A stretch of 64,000 bases of DNA from Dokdonella sp. (GTDB lineage Bacteria > Pseudomonadota > Gammaproteobacteria > Xanthomonadales > Rhodanobacteraceae), in assembly GCF_019634815.1 (NCBI RefSeq), contig NZ_JAHCAP010000018.1:1-64000 (forward strand), written 5' to 3'. The notes under the pieces were generated by a model, which searched no databases, was not told where the DNA came from, and saw only the letters and a list, made by a program, of their open reading frames with translations. Below are positions 18,857 through 27,044 of the stretch, in pieces; position 1 is the stretch's first letter; each line of letters starts with the position of its first letter. The position numbers and the translations under genes were made by a program.

Positions 18857-18883
18857 GCCGGGGCGCCGTAGAGGCGTTCCGGC
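18857..18883 (-). terminator. Intrinsic terminator of the Rab-GTPase operon
   Basis: 11-base stem GCCGGGGCGCC / GGCGTTCCGGC (two G-U pairs in RNA) with a 5-base loop. On the minus strand a T-run follows shortly (A-run at 18848-18852). It lies 8 bases past the stop of the hybrid kinase gene. Confidence 0.65.
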
Positions 18884-18891
18884 CGCGCACT

Positions 18892-20406
18892 TCAGCCGCG
18901 CGCGAGCAGTTCGCGCACGCTCGCCTCGAGATGGGCGAAGTCGATCGGCTTGGTGAGATAGCGATCGGCACCGACGCGCAGCGCGGCGTCACGCGCTTCG
19001 ATCGTGGCATTGGCCGAAAGCACGAGGATTGCGCCGCGATGGCCGCTCGCACGCAGCGCAAACACCATCTCGCCGCCCGAGAGTCCGGGCATCTGCATGT
19101 CGACCACCAGCAGCGCCGGTGGCTGCGCCAGCGCCGCGTCGAGCGCGCTGGAGGCTTCGGCAAAAGTCTCCACCTCCAGACCCAGACCGCCCAGCGCATG
19201 CTCGAGCAGCTGCGTGATATCGGAATCGTCATCGACGACGAACACGCGGCCCTGCATTCGACCTCGCGGGACCGGCGTTGCCGCGACGGTTGCGCCCGGC
19301 AAGTCGAGGCGAAAGCAGCTGCCGTGACCGACTTCGGAATCGAGTTCGATCCGGCCATGCATCTGCTCGATCAGGCGCTGCACGATGCTCAGGCCCAGCC
19401 CGGCGCCGCGGCTGCCGGTCTGCGCGCCGCGATTGAACGGCCGGAACACGCTGGCACGGAACTCCGGTGCGATGCCGATGCCGGTATCGCGCACCTGGAT
19501 GTGCAGGCGGTCGCCGTCCCAGCGCAGCGCCAGCACGATCTCGCCGCGCTGCGTGTAGCGCACTGCATTGGCGAGCAGATTGATGAGGATCTGGCGCAGC
19601 TTGACCTCATCGAACAACGCGGCCGCCGGCGAAGCGGCGTCGAGACTCGCATGAAACACAAGGCCCTTGGCCTCGGCCAGCGGACGAAACATCGAGCTGC
19701 AGTCATCGAGCAAGGCCCGCAGGTCGATCGGCACCGGATGCAGCAGCCCGCCTCCCGACTCGCCGCGCCCGTATTCGAGCAGGTTCTCGGCCAGCACGAA
19801 CAAGTGGCTGAGGCTGCGCCGCAGCGCACGGACCTCGCCGTCGCTGGCGAGCATGCGCGCTTCGATCTCGCGCAACTGGCCGAACGCCGAGGCCAGCGGC
19901 GTGCGAAATTCATGGCTCATCGTCGCAATCAGCGCGTTCTTGAGATTGTTGGCTTCCTCGAGTCGCGCCTGCTGATGTTCGAGTTCGCTGCGAATCTGCT
20001 TGAGCGACTGGATCGCCTTGGATTTCTCGTGCCCGGCCAGCGCCGCTTCATTGGCCAATTGCTGCGGATTGCGCTGCGCCTCGCGCGCCGCCTGCGCATC
20101 GAGCAGGATCAGAAAGAAGCCATCGTCGGCGACGAGGCGGTGCACGTGCACGCTGCGCCCGTTGGCCAACTCGATGAACGGCAATTCCTCGTCGCTGCCC
20201 GGCTCGATGCCCACGAACAGATCATGCAGGCCCGCGAGCGTGGCGCCCGATGCGGCGATGTCGAGCTCATGCCAGGCGGCATCCCCCAGGACTTCGCGCA
20301 AGCTCCAGTCGTTGCCCAAACGCAGCACCAGCACGTGCGCACGCTCAAGCAGGAGCTGACGCAGGAACTCGCGCACGCGTGCGGGCAAGGCATCGAAATC
20401 GATCAT
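18892..20406 (-). CDS. Hybrid histidine kinase with C-terminal receiver, GTPase operon
   Basis: 504-residue cytoplasmic protein. An N-terminal region of about 125 residues looks like a degenerate PAS-like sensor. A coiled coil (LKQIRSELEHQQARLEEANNLK) follows, then HisKA with phospho-acceptor H165 (MSHEFRTPL), a HATPase with NAVRYTQRG, DTGIGI and GAGLGLS, and a receiver with DDDSD and phospho-acceptor D436 (VVDMQMPG). There is no membrane segment and no DNA-binding output. The start overlaps the stop of the Rab-like GTPase gene (ATGA), so the pair is translationally coupled; the GTPase may feed the kinase or be controlled by it. Last gene of the operon, followed by a terminator. Confidence 0.9.
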   Translation of the reverse strand: MIDFDALPARVREFLRQLLLERAHVLVLRLGNDWSLREVLGDAAWHELDIAASGATLAGLHDLFVGIEPGSDEELPFIELANGRSVHVHRLVADDGFFLILLDAQAAREAQRNPQQLANEAALAGHEKSKAIQSLKQIRSELEHQQARLEEANNLKNALIATMSHEFRTPLASAFGQLREIEARMLASDGEVRALRRSLSHLFVLAENLLEYGRGESGGGLLHPVPIDLRALLDDCSSMFRPLAEAKGLVFHASLDAASPAAALFDEVKLRQILINLLANAVRYTQRGEIVLALRWDGDRLHIQVRDTGIGIAPEFRASVFRPFNRGAQTGSRGAGLGLSIVQRLIEQMHGRIELDSEVGHGSCFRLDLPGATVAATPVPRGRMQGRVFVVDDDSDITQLLEHALGGLGLEVETFAEASSALDAALAQPPALLVVDMQMPGLSGGEMVFALRASGHRGAILVLSANATIEARDAALRVGADRYLTKPIDFAHLEASVRELLARG

Positions 20407-20903
20407 GGCACCAGCCCCGCAACGATCGCCGCGAAGGCATCTTCGACGCCCGCGCCACTTGCCGCGCTCGTTTCCAGCACCGGCAACACCTCGCGCAATT
20501 GCCTCACCGTGGCTGGCCCTACTTCCCATTGACCAACCAGATCCTGCTTGTTGAGCGCAAGCACCGCATGCGCGTGCGGCAACACACTGCGCGACTGCAT
20601 CAGGAGATCGAGTACCGAAGCCAGACTCGATTCGCGCGTGCCATCGGCCACCAGCAGCAGCGCATGCGCACCGCGCAGATAGTTTGCGGCGACCGTATCG
20701 AGCGCATTGCGTCCGGCGATGTCCCACAGCACCAGCTTGACCGGCTCACGACCCGCTCGCAAGACTTCCTTGCTGTCGACCTTGACGCCGATCGTGGTCA
20801 GGTACTTTTCGGAAAACGTGCTGCGCACGTAGCGCGCCACCAGACTGGTCTTGCCGACGCCGAAGTCGCCGAGCATGCAGACTTTGAAGGCGGCCGCGCT
20901 CAT
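20403..20903 (-). CDS. Rab/Ras-like small GTPase
   Basis: 166-residue bacterial member of the Rab/Ras superfamily. Motifs: P-loop GDFGVGKTS (12-20), a switch I region with TTIGV, G3 WDIAGRN, G4 NKQD and G5 ETSA. G3 reads D-x-A-G, and the residue usually Gln in eukaryotic Rab (AGQE) is Arg here, so intrinsic hydrolysis may be low. No lipid-modification cysteine ends the chain. It overlaps the upstream OmpA/BON gene and the downstream kinase gene by four bases each. Prokaryotic small GTPases usually work with a regulator such as a Roadblock protein; none is present here, so the neighbours are the candidate effectors. Confidence 0.92.
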   Translation of the reverse strand: MSAAAFKVCMLGDFGVGKTSLVARYVRSTFSEKYLTTIGVKVDSKEVLRAGREPVKLVLWDIAGRNALDTVAANYLRGAHALLLVADGTRESSLASVLDLLMQSRSVLPHAHAVLALNKQDLVGQWEVGPATVRQLREVLPVLETSAASGAGVEDAFAAIVAGLVP

Positions 20904-22690
20904 TGTGGCAGGTCGCTCGCCACGACCTGCACGCGCGCGCTGCGCCGCGTCGGATCGGGATTGAGCGTGGCATCGGCTTCGCTGATTCCGGCGATGCCGC
21001 GTGCCGCGAGCGCAAGCGCCAGCCAGCGGGCACGCAAGGCGCGTACCCGCTCGTTGGTGGCATCCGCGCCGGATTCGTCGGAACTGCCGACGCTGCGCAA
21101 GGCCAGCGACAAGCTGGCATCTTGGGCCATCGCCTGCGCGCTGCGCAGCTTGGCGGCCAGGTCATCCACCACGGCGGCGCTGCCGGCCTCGGGCTCGTCT
21201 TCGCGCACGAACTCGACCGTGAGCGCGGATGCTTCGGCAATCGCCTTGCTCAAGGCCGCGCGCGCGACCCGTCGCGGATCGAGCGCATTGCCGAGTGTCG
21301 ATTCCACCCGACGCACACCGGCAATCAGCGGCGCCCTGGCCAGTGCCGCGGCGCTCCACTGCGCCGGCGCATCACCGGCCAGCCGCAATACGCCCTCTTG
21401 CACCGCGAGCGTCACGCCGGGCGGCGGCTGCAGCACGCGCCGCGCACGCAGCTCGACGACGCGGTCATCGGCCGAGACAAAGCCCGTGACGGCGAGCTTC
21501 ACGGTGGCTGGCCCGAGATCGGCGCGCCCAAGCACGGGCGCGAGCGAGGGCGCATCGGGATCGAGCAGACCATGCACCACCAGCGATCGCCACGGCCGCG
21601 ATTCGATTGCGCCGGGCACGAAACCCGGCTGGGCGGCAAGCTCCGCGCGCAAGGCGTCGACACGCTGGTTCCAGCGCCATTGCCGCAACGCTTGCCAACC
21701 CAGCGCACCAAACACGAGCAGAACGACAAGCAACAAGGGCCAACGCGGGCTGCGCTTGGGCGCAGCGGCAGGATCGGCGGACAGTGCGAGTTGCGCTTCG
21801 CGCAGCACCGAGGTCGGATCGATGCGTTCGCGTACCTCGGTGTCGCGCGTCAGATCCTGCAGCGGCGCGCCCTCGGGCAAGGCGGCAAGACGCGCATGAA
21901 TGTCTTCGAGACGCTGCTCGAGCAAGCTGCGCAGGCCCGCGGGCGGCACGCCGCGCATGAAGCACGCCAGATTGAGCAGGGGACCATGCTCGACCCACAC
22001 CAGCGATTCGCCGACCTGGGCGGCATCGAGCGCGCCACCATCACTGCCGACCGAGTCACCGACGAAGTCGCCCAGCGCGGTCAGCATCCCCGCGATCGCG
22101 TCGGCATCGAGCGGCGGCAAGCCGGCGGCTGCGGCATGGTGCAGCAGCAAACCACTGGCACGTTCGATCAGGAACACATGGTCGATGCCGTACGTCAGTC
22201 GATGGCGCAACACCACCTGGGCATAGGGCACGCCTCCGCGCCAGGCTTCGAGCCGCCATTTCAGGCCGCGCAGGGTGAGGCTGCTCTCGATTGCGCCATT
22301 GAGGTTGTCGACCAGGCCACGCAGCGCTTCGGACACCGCGCGGCGGATCATCGGTCCGATCACCGGAAACAGGGCGTCGATGATGCCCTGCCGATTGTTG
22401 TGCACCGCCGTGCCCAGCGCCTGCGCCACCGGCGCAGCCAGCGCGGCGCTCACCCTGGGATGATCGCCCTGTTCGCGCAACGCGGCAATGGCCGCTTCGG
22501 GCAGACGCTGCGGCAGATTGCCCTGCATGCGTTCGAGTTCGACGATGCGTGCACGCGCGGCGGCCAGCTCGCGACGTTCATCACCGACCAGCAGCTCCCG
22601 CAGGCGTTCGAAGTCATCGCCCGGCGCTTGCGCCTGCGGCACAGCGCGGGGCGGATTGGCGTGGTCGTCCCCGGCGGGGAGCGTGGCCAT
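20900..22690 (-). CDS. OmpA/BON-like membrane protein of the GTPase operon
   Basis: 596-residue single-pass protein. The N-terminal cytoplasmic part (about residues 1-310) has a short coiled coil, then LFPVIGPMIRRAVSEALRG, a Trp/Arg-rich LKWRLEAWRGG and YGIDHVFLIERASGLLLHH, a pattern I associate with OmpA-family proteins encoded next to small GTPases in other bacteria. A membrane helix starts near residue 317 (WPLLLVVLLVFGALGW). Outside are a BON-like fold (GVTLAVQEGVLRLAGDAP) and a degenerate OmpA-type peptidoglycan-binding end (TNERVRALRARWLALAL, RGI). It could link cytosolic GTPase state to the cell wall. ATG 22690 is used; a TTG two codons upstream is possible. Confidence 0.8.
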   Translation of the reverse strand: MATLPAGDDHANPPRAVPQAQAPGDDFERLRELLVGDERRELAAARARIVELERMQGNLPQRLPEAAIAALREQGDHPRVSAALAAPVAQALGTAVHNNRQGIIDALFPVIGPMIRRAVSEALRGLVDNLNGAIESSLTLRGLKWRLEAWRGGVPYAQVVLRHRLTYGIDHVFLIERASGLLLHHAAAAGLPPLDADAIAGMLTALGDFVGDSVGSDGGALDAAQVGESLVWVEHGPLLNLACFMRGVPPAGLRSLLEQRLEDIHARLAALPEGAPLQDLTRDTEVRERIDPTSVLREAQLALSADPAAAPKRSPRWPLLLVVLLVFGALGWQALRQWRWNQRVDALRAELAAQPGFVPGAIESRPWRSLVVHGLLDPDAPSLAPVLGRADLGPATVKLAVTGFVSADDRVVELRARRVLQPPPGVTLAVQEGVLRLAGDAPAQWSAAALARAPLIAGVRRVESTLGNALDPRRVARAALSKAIAEASALTVEFVREDEPEAGSAAVVDDLAAKLRSAQAMAQDASLSLALRSVGSSDESGADATNERVRALRARWLALALAARGIAGISEADATLNPDPTRRSARVQVVASDLPQ

Positions 22691-22704
22691 ATGCAACGCG
22701 CAAC

Positions 22705-23364
22705 CTACTTGGGCTTGGGCAATTCGAAGTCACCCTGCAGGCGCAGGGAGAATTCAGCCAGCAGCGCGGCCAGATCCTCGCGTCCGACTTTCTCAGCGCG
22801 CAACTGGCTGTTGCTGCGCGACAGCGCCGCCTCAGTCTCGCCGGCGCGTGCGGAAAAGGTCTGCTGCAGGTCAGCGAGCGCAGCGCGCAGACGATCATCG
22901 CTCTGCGCCACCTCGCCGCTGACGCCGTCGACTGCCTTGTTGATCTCCGCACGCGCGGTCCGCGCTGCTTGCTGCACGCGTGATTCGAGATCAGCCACGG
23001 CGCCATTGCGATCATCGATTTCCTGGCGCATGAGCTTGTTGAGCTTTTCAAACTGGTCGTCGACGCGCTTTTCGATCTGCATCAAGCGCTTGTCCTGCGC
23101 CTCACGCATGCGCGCCAGGTCGGCTTCGAGCTTCTGGTGAAGCTCGTGGAAGCGACGCTCGTAATCGCGCATCTGGCCGCCGAACAAGATGTCGCGGATC
23201 TGGTCGACGTTGCGCTCGGCGGCGCCATCGGCGGCGGGTTTCTTCGGCTCTGCCATGACGGGTTTCCTCTTGGGCACGTTCGGTGCGCGGACAACGCGTG
23301 CAGCCGCCTTGGATTTTCCGGCGGCTGCCTTGGCACGGCCCTTGGGATTGTTTGCGCCGGCCAT
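22705..23364 (-). CDS. Coiled-coil protein heading the GTPase operon
   Basis: 219-residue protein. A Lys/Ala-rich N-terminus (about 50 residues) is followed by IRDILFGGQMRDYERRFHEL and a long heptad-type coiled coil to near the end. Similar sequences sit beside OmpA/GTPase genes, possibly as an assembly scaffold; this is from memory, not a search. Two starts have good ribosome sites: ATG 23364 (GAGGAT upstream) and ATG 23256 (GAGGAA upstream, giving 183 residues). The longer is given because both Lys-rich halves look continuous, but the short form could be made too. It ends 14 bases before the OmpA/BON start. Confidence 0.75.
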   Translation of the reverse strand: MAGANNPKGRAKAAAGKSKAAARVVRAPNVPKRKPVMAEPKKPAADGAAERNVDQIRDILFGGQMRDYERRFHELHQKLEADLARMREAQDKRLMQIEKRVDDQFEKLNKLMRQEIDDRNGAVADLESRVQQAARTARAEINKAVDGVSGEVAQSDDRLRAALADLQQTFSARAGETEAALSRSNSQLRAEKVGREDLAALLAEFSLRLQGDFELPKPK

Positions 23365-23604
23365 CGCTGATCCTCGCTGGGCGCCTGCAGTGGCGCGCAT
23401 TCCGAGGCGACATTAGGCCGCGCGCGCACGCGCTTGTCGAGCCTTGGGGCCATCCTGATCGAATGGCGCCATGGTGACCGGCCGTGTGTGTGCGCGGATC
23501 GCAGCGCGCCGCGCAGCCTTCACCGGCTGCCAGTCGTGGCAGCGCACGAATGCCCTGCGCGCAGGCAGGGGGCGTGACGCTTGCGCTACTTGTCCAGCGC
23601 TGCG

Positions 23605-24303
23605 CTAGGCCTGTTCGAGGCGATAGCCGTGCTGGTATATCGCCGCCAGCCGCCAACCGTTTTCGCCGCCGAGCTCGAGCTTCTTGCGCAGGCGGCTGAC
23701 ATGGGTGTCGACCGTGCGCGTGGAGACATCGGCGTGCAGGTTCCAGACGTTCTTGAGCAAGGCGTCGCGGCTGACGATGCGGCCCTGACGGCGGAACAGG
23801 TAATTGGCCAGATCGAATTCGCGCTGGGTCAGCTCGATTTCCCCGCCGTTGATGCTGATGCGCCGACGCGACATGTCGATGCGATACGGCCCCAGTTCGA
23901 GCGTCGCCTCGCCATCACGCTCGATGCCATGGCGGCGCAGCACTGCTCCAACCCGCGCCAGCAACTCGCGCTGCTTGGGCGGTTTGACGAGGTAATCGTC
24001 ACCACCGCAACCCAGCGCCTGCACGATATCGTCCTCGCCATCACGGGCGGTAAGGAAGATCACCGGCAGGCGCGCATTGCGCGAGGCGCGCACCGATTCA
24101 ACGATCTCGATGCCGGTGCCATCAGGCAGATTCCAGTCGAGCAACAGCAAGTCGACTGCCTCTTCGCCCTGGCGCCGCCGATACTCGGTGGCATTGCGAT
24201 ACACACGCACCGAGTAGCCGGCGCCTTCGAGCCAGGCCATGACGATGTCGGCGAGGTCGGGATCGTCTTCGACGATTCCGACCACCAGGGACGACGAACT
24301 CAT
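23605..24303 (-). CDS. OmpR/PhoB-family response regulator
   Basis: 232-residue two-component regulator. The receiver has acidic EDDPD near the N-terminus, phospho-acceptor D56 (LLLLDWNLPDG), a conserved Thr (FLTARDG) and Lys (LVKPPKQ). The C-terminal winged helix shows LTQREFDLANYLF and TVDTHVSRLRKKL. It binds DNA as a transcription regulator. No cognate kinase lies adjacent on the same transcript; the nearest kinase is in the GTPase operon 3.2 kb downstream on the same strand, and a link between them is only a guess. Start ATG 24303 begins the receiver at once. Confidence 0.92.
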   Translation of the reverse strand: MSSSSLVVGIVEDDPDLADIVMAWLEGAGYSVRVYRNATEYRRRQGEEAVDLLLLDWNLPDGTGIEIVESVRASRNARLPVIFLTARDGEDDIVQALGCGGDDYLVKPPKQRELLARVGAVLRRHGIERDGEATLELGPYRIDMSRRRISINGGEIELTQREFDLANYLFRRQGRIVSRDALLKNVWNLHADVSTRTVDTHVSRLRKKLELGGENGWRLAAIYQHGYRLEQA

Positions 24304-24334
24304 TCCGGCAGACCCCTTCCGGACCGGGCCTTCA

Positions 24335-24538
24335 TCACTCGACGATGAAATTGATGCGCATGTTGACGCGCCATTCGGTGATGGTGCCATCGGCATTGGT
24401 CGCGACCTTGATGTCGTTGACCCATGCGCCCTTGATGTTGTTGACCGTCTGCGAAACCTTGCGCAAGCCAGACTGCACGGCATCTTCGATGCCCTTGCTG
24501 GAGGAACTGCTCAGCTCGATGACCTTGGCAACCGACAT
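24335..24538 (-). CDS. Dodecin family flavin-binding protein
   Basis: 67-residue dodecin. The family pattern is clear: VAKVIELSSSSSKGIEDAV, the flavin-stacking tryptophan region (GAWVNDIKV) and a closing ITEWRVNMRINFIVE strand. Dodecins form 12-mers that store or buffer flavins (or CoA in some). A strong GAGGAGGG ribosome site lies 6 bases before the ATG. It precedes the response regulator gene by 31 bases on the same strand and may be cotranscribed, though a functional link is not evident. Confidence 0.95.
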   Translation of the reverse strand: MSVAKVIELSSSSSKGIEDAVQSGLRKVSQTVNNIKGAWVNDIKVATNADGTITEWRVNMRINFIVE

Positions 24539-24625
24539 GATGAACCCTCCTCTGCACGGCGCGGTGGCGCCGCTGTCCCTGCACTATACCAAGCCGTATC
24601 GACTCTGCGACCCGCAACGCGTCGC

Positions 24626-25144
24626 TCAGCCCTTGACCGCCCCCGCGTCGGCGGGCACCGACCGTGTGCCGCGCGGCAGCCAACGCAGCCAGATCAGGAA
24701 CGCCACCAGCGCATCAAGCACGATCAAAGCCTGCCACAGGTAGAGGTGGAACCAGTCGAACCAGATGCGGTTCCATTGCCCGATGTAGAACAGGCTGATG
24801 ATGCGCACCAGGTTGAGCGCCTGGATCGCGAGAAAACCCAGCCCGATGCCGATCAGCTTGTAACGCCACGGCGCAGGATAGGCCAGCATCGCCGCAATCA
24901 GGATGATCACCGCCTCGACGCCATTGCAGCCGCGCTCGATCGAAATCGCAAAGCCGTTGGCCGAACTGTGCAATTCCTTGCCGATCGAAAAGGCATGCGC
25001 GTCGAACAGGCCGACCAGCCACACGCACACCTGCGCGATGCCGCTGGTGAAGGGCTCGATGACATGCCGCTCGACCGGCGGCAACAACTCGGCCACGAAC
25101 AGTGCGCACAGAATCAACATGAACAACAACACGAAACGCGCCAT
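24626..25144 (-). CDS. xrtH: Exosortase H-type membrane peptidase
   Basis: 172-residue multi-pass protein of the exosortase/archaeosortase family. The invariant residues are present: C73 in RGCNGVEAV, R114 in LNLVRIISLF and a His in FDWFHLYLWQ, in three of about six hydrophobic segments. The short length and segment order match exosortase H, which processes proteins with an IPTLxxWG-type C-terminal signal. No protein in this window ends in that signal, so substrates are elsewhere. An in-frame longer start (25210) adds 22 residues not typical of the family; ATG 25144 is preferred. It diverges from aroK by about 200 bases. Confidence 0.88.
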   Translation of the reverse strand: MARFVLLFMLILCALFVAELLPPVERHVIEPFTSGIAQVCVWLVGLFDAHAFSIGKELHSSANGFAISIERGCNGVEAVIILIAAMLAYPAPWRYKLIGIGLGFLAIQALNLVRIISLFYIGQWNRIWFDWFHLYLWQALIVLDALVAFLIWLRWLPRGTRSVPADAGAVKG

Positions 25145-25340
25145 GACCACACCGCCCAGGGACAAGCGCCAAGCATACGTCGCCGCCACACGAGCGACCA
25201 GCGCGCTCAAGGCATCACTGATCCAGTCCCGCGCTCACCGCGACAAGCGCGCCTTGCCTTCGCCACGCGCAATGATTGATGCACTTTGCGGTGGCCATGA
25301 CGGTTGTGCAACTTGATCTGCATTGCCCTAGCATTGCCGG

Positions 25341-25892
25341 ATGATTCCCGCATCAAACCTGTTCCTGGTGGGCCCGATGGGCGCCGGCAAGAGTACCGTC
25401 GGCCGCCACGTGGCCGAGCGGCTTGGCCTGTCGTTCGTCGATCTCGACCATGAAGTCGAGCACCGCACGGGTGCCTCGATAGCCCTGATCTTCGAGCTCG
25501 AAGGCGAGGCGGGCTTTCGTGAGCGCGAGCACGCCGCGCTGGCCGAACTGGCGCAGCGCGATGGCATCGTGCTGGCCACCGGCGGAGGCGCGATCCTCGA
25601 TATGCGCAATCGCCATATCCTGCGCGAACGCGGCTTCGTGGTCTGGCTCGACAGCGATGTCGAGGTTCAGATCGAGCGTCTCGCGCGTGACCGCCAGCGG
25701 CCCTTGCTGCGTACGCCCGACCGCCGCGAACGGCTCGAAACCCTTGCCCGCGAACGCAACCCGCTGTACGCCGAAGTGGCCGACCTGCGCTTGCGCTCGA
25801 TTGCGCAACGCAACTGCACCCAGGCCGCCCACGAACTGCTCACGCGTCTGCCCGCGAGCTGGTCCGGGCTGGTCATCGGGGCCGCGCCATGA
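25341..25892 (+). CDS. aroK: Shikimate kinase
   Basis: 183-residue shikimate kinase (shikimate + ATP to shikimate 3-phosphate), step five of the chorismate pathway. Visible are the P-loop GPMGAGKST (residues 10-18), the shikimate-site [11 protein letters not shown] and FREREH, the glycine-rich LATGGGA and the lid arginines in DRQRPLL. The stop overlaps the ATG of aroB (ATGA), the usual aroKB order in gammaproteobacteria. Confidence 0.96.
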   Translation: MIPASNLFLVGPMGAGKSTVGRHVAERLGLSFVDLDHEVEHRTGASIALIFELEGEAGFREREHAALAELAQRDGIVLATGGGAILDMRNRHILRERGFVVWLDSDVEVQIERLARDRQRPLLRTPDRRERLETLARERNPLYAEVADLRLRSIAQRNCTQAAHELLTRLPASWSGLVIGAAP

Positions 25893-26968
25893 GCGCGCCG
25901 CGCACGCTCGAGGTCGACCTCGGTGAACGCAGCTACCCGATCTGGATCGGCGAGGGCCTGCTTGCCGATGGTGCCCGCTGGCGTGGCGTGATCGGTGGCA
26001 CCCATGCGCTGGTGGTCAGCAATGCCACGGTTGCCCCGCTCTATCTGACACGCGTCGAGTCCGCCTTGAACGGATTGCGCCATGCGAGTCTGCTGCTGCC
26101 CGACGGGGAAGCTCACAAGACGCTGGACAGTGCTGGCGAAATCTTCGCCTCGCTGGCCCGCCTCGGCGCCAGCCGCGACGCCACCATCCTCGCGCTCGGC
26201 GGCGGCGTGATTGGCGATCTGGCTGGCTTTGCCGCGGCCTGCTGGATGCGCGGCATCGCTTTCGTGCAGATGCCGACCACCCTGCTGGCGATGGTCGATT
26301 CATCGGTCGGCGGCAAGACCGGCGTCAACCTGCCAGCGGGCAAGAACCTCGTCGGCGCGTTTCACCAGCCACGTGCCGTGATCGCCGACACCACGACGCT
26401 GGCCACGCTGCCTGCGCGCGAATACCGCGCGGGCCTGGCCGAGGTGGTGAAGTACGGCGCCATCGCCGACGCGGCCTTCCTTGACTGGCTGCAAGCCCAC
26501 GCCGACGCCTTGAACGCCCGCGACGCGCAAGTGCTGGGCGAAGCAATCGAACGCAGTTGCGCGAGCAAGGCCGCGATCGTCGCTCGCGACGAACACGAAC
26601 TCGGCGAGCGCGCCCTGCTCAACTTCGGCCATACCTTCGGCCATGCGCTTGAAACCGTCGCCGGCTACGGCACTTTGCTGCATGGCGAGGCAGTCGCGAT
26701 CGGCATGTTGCAGGCCGCGCGCCTGTCGAGCCTGATCGGACGCGCACCCGCCGAAGATGCGCAGCGGCTCGAATCGCTGTTGCGCGAACTCGGCCTGCCG
26801 GTTGCGCCGCCACCGCTCGATTCCGAACGTCTGCTCGCGGCGATGCGGCTGGACAAGAAAAACATCGGCGGCCGCCTGCGCCTGATTCTGTGGCGCGGCA
26901 TCGGGCAGGCGGACATCGTCCCCGATGTCGAGGAAAGCGCGATCCGCAGCGTACTTGGCGCGTACTGA
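25889..26968 (+). CDS. aroB: 3-Dehydroquinate synthase
   Basis: 359-residue NAD- and metal-dependent enzyme converting DAHP to 3-dehydroquinate, step two of the chorismate pathway. Family landmarks: [48 protein letters not shown] with the metal-binding Glu, [12 protein letters not shown] and the second His in [10 protein letters not shown]. Full length. Coupled to aroK by a four-base overlap. Confidence 0.97.
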   Translation: MSAPRTLEVDLGERSYPIWIGEGLLADGARWRGVIGGTHALVVSNATVAPLYLTRVESALNGLRHASLLLPDGEAHKTLDSAGEIFASLARLGASRDATILALGGGVIGDLAGFAAACWMRGIAFVQMPTTLLAMVDSSVGGKTGVNLPAGKNLVGAFHQPRAVIADTTTLATLPAREYRAGLAEVVKYGAIADAAFLDWLQAHADALNARDAQVLGEAIERSCASKAAIVARDEHELGERALLNFGHTFGHALETVAGYGTLLHGEAVAIGMLQAARLSSLIGRAPAEDAQRLESLLRELGLPVAPPPLDSERLLAAMRLDKKNIGGRLRLILWRGIGQADIVPDVEESAIRSVLGAY

Positions 26969-26991
26969 GCGCAATTCGCCGCCCGAACGCA

Positions 26992-27015
26992 TCGGGCCCG
27001 CTTGCGCGGGCCCGA
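26992..27015. terminator. Hairpin between convergent aroB and TonB receptor genes
   Basis: Perfect 10-base stem TCGGGCCCGC / GCGGGCCCGA with a TTGC loop, centred in the 76-base gap between two convergent genes. No T-run follows on either strand, so it is a likely but unproven bidirectional terminator. Confidence 0.5.
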
Positions 27016-27044
27016 ATTCCAGTCACGAGCTTTCGATTGCCCGC

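Noticed and set aside
20903..23140. A 745-codon open frame opposite the OmpA/BON and coiled-coil genes
   Set aside because: No recognisable family, and it runs across two genes that have coherent motifs and coupled starts.
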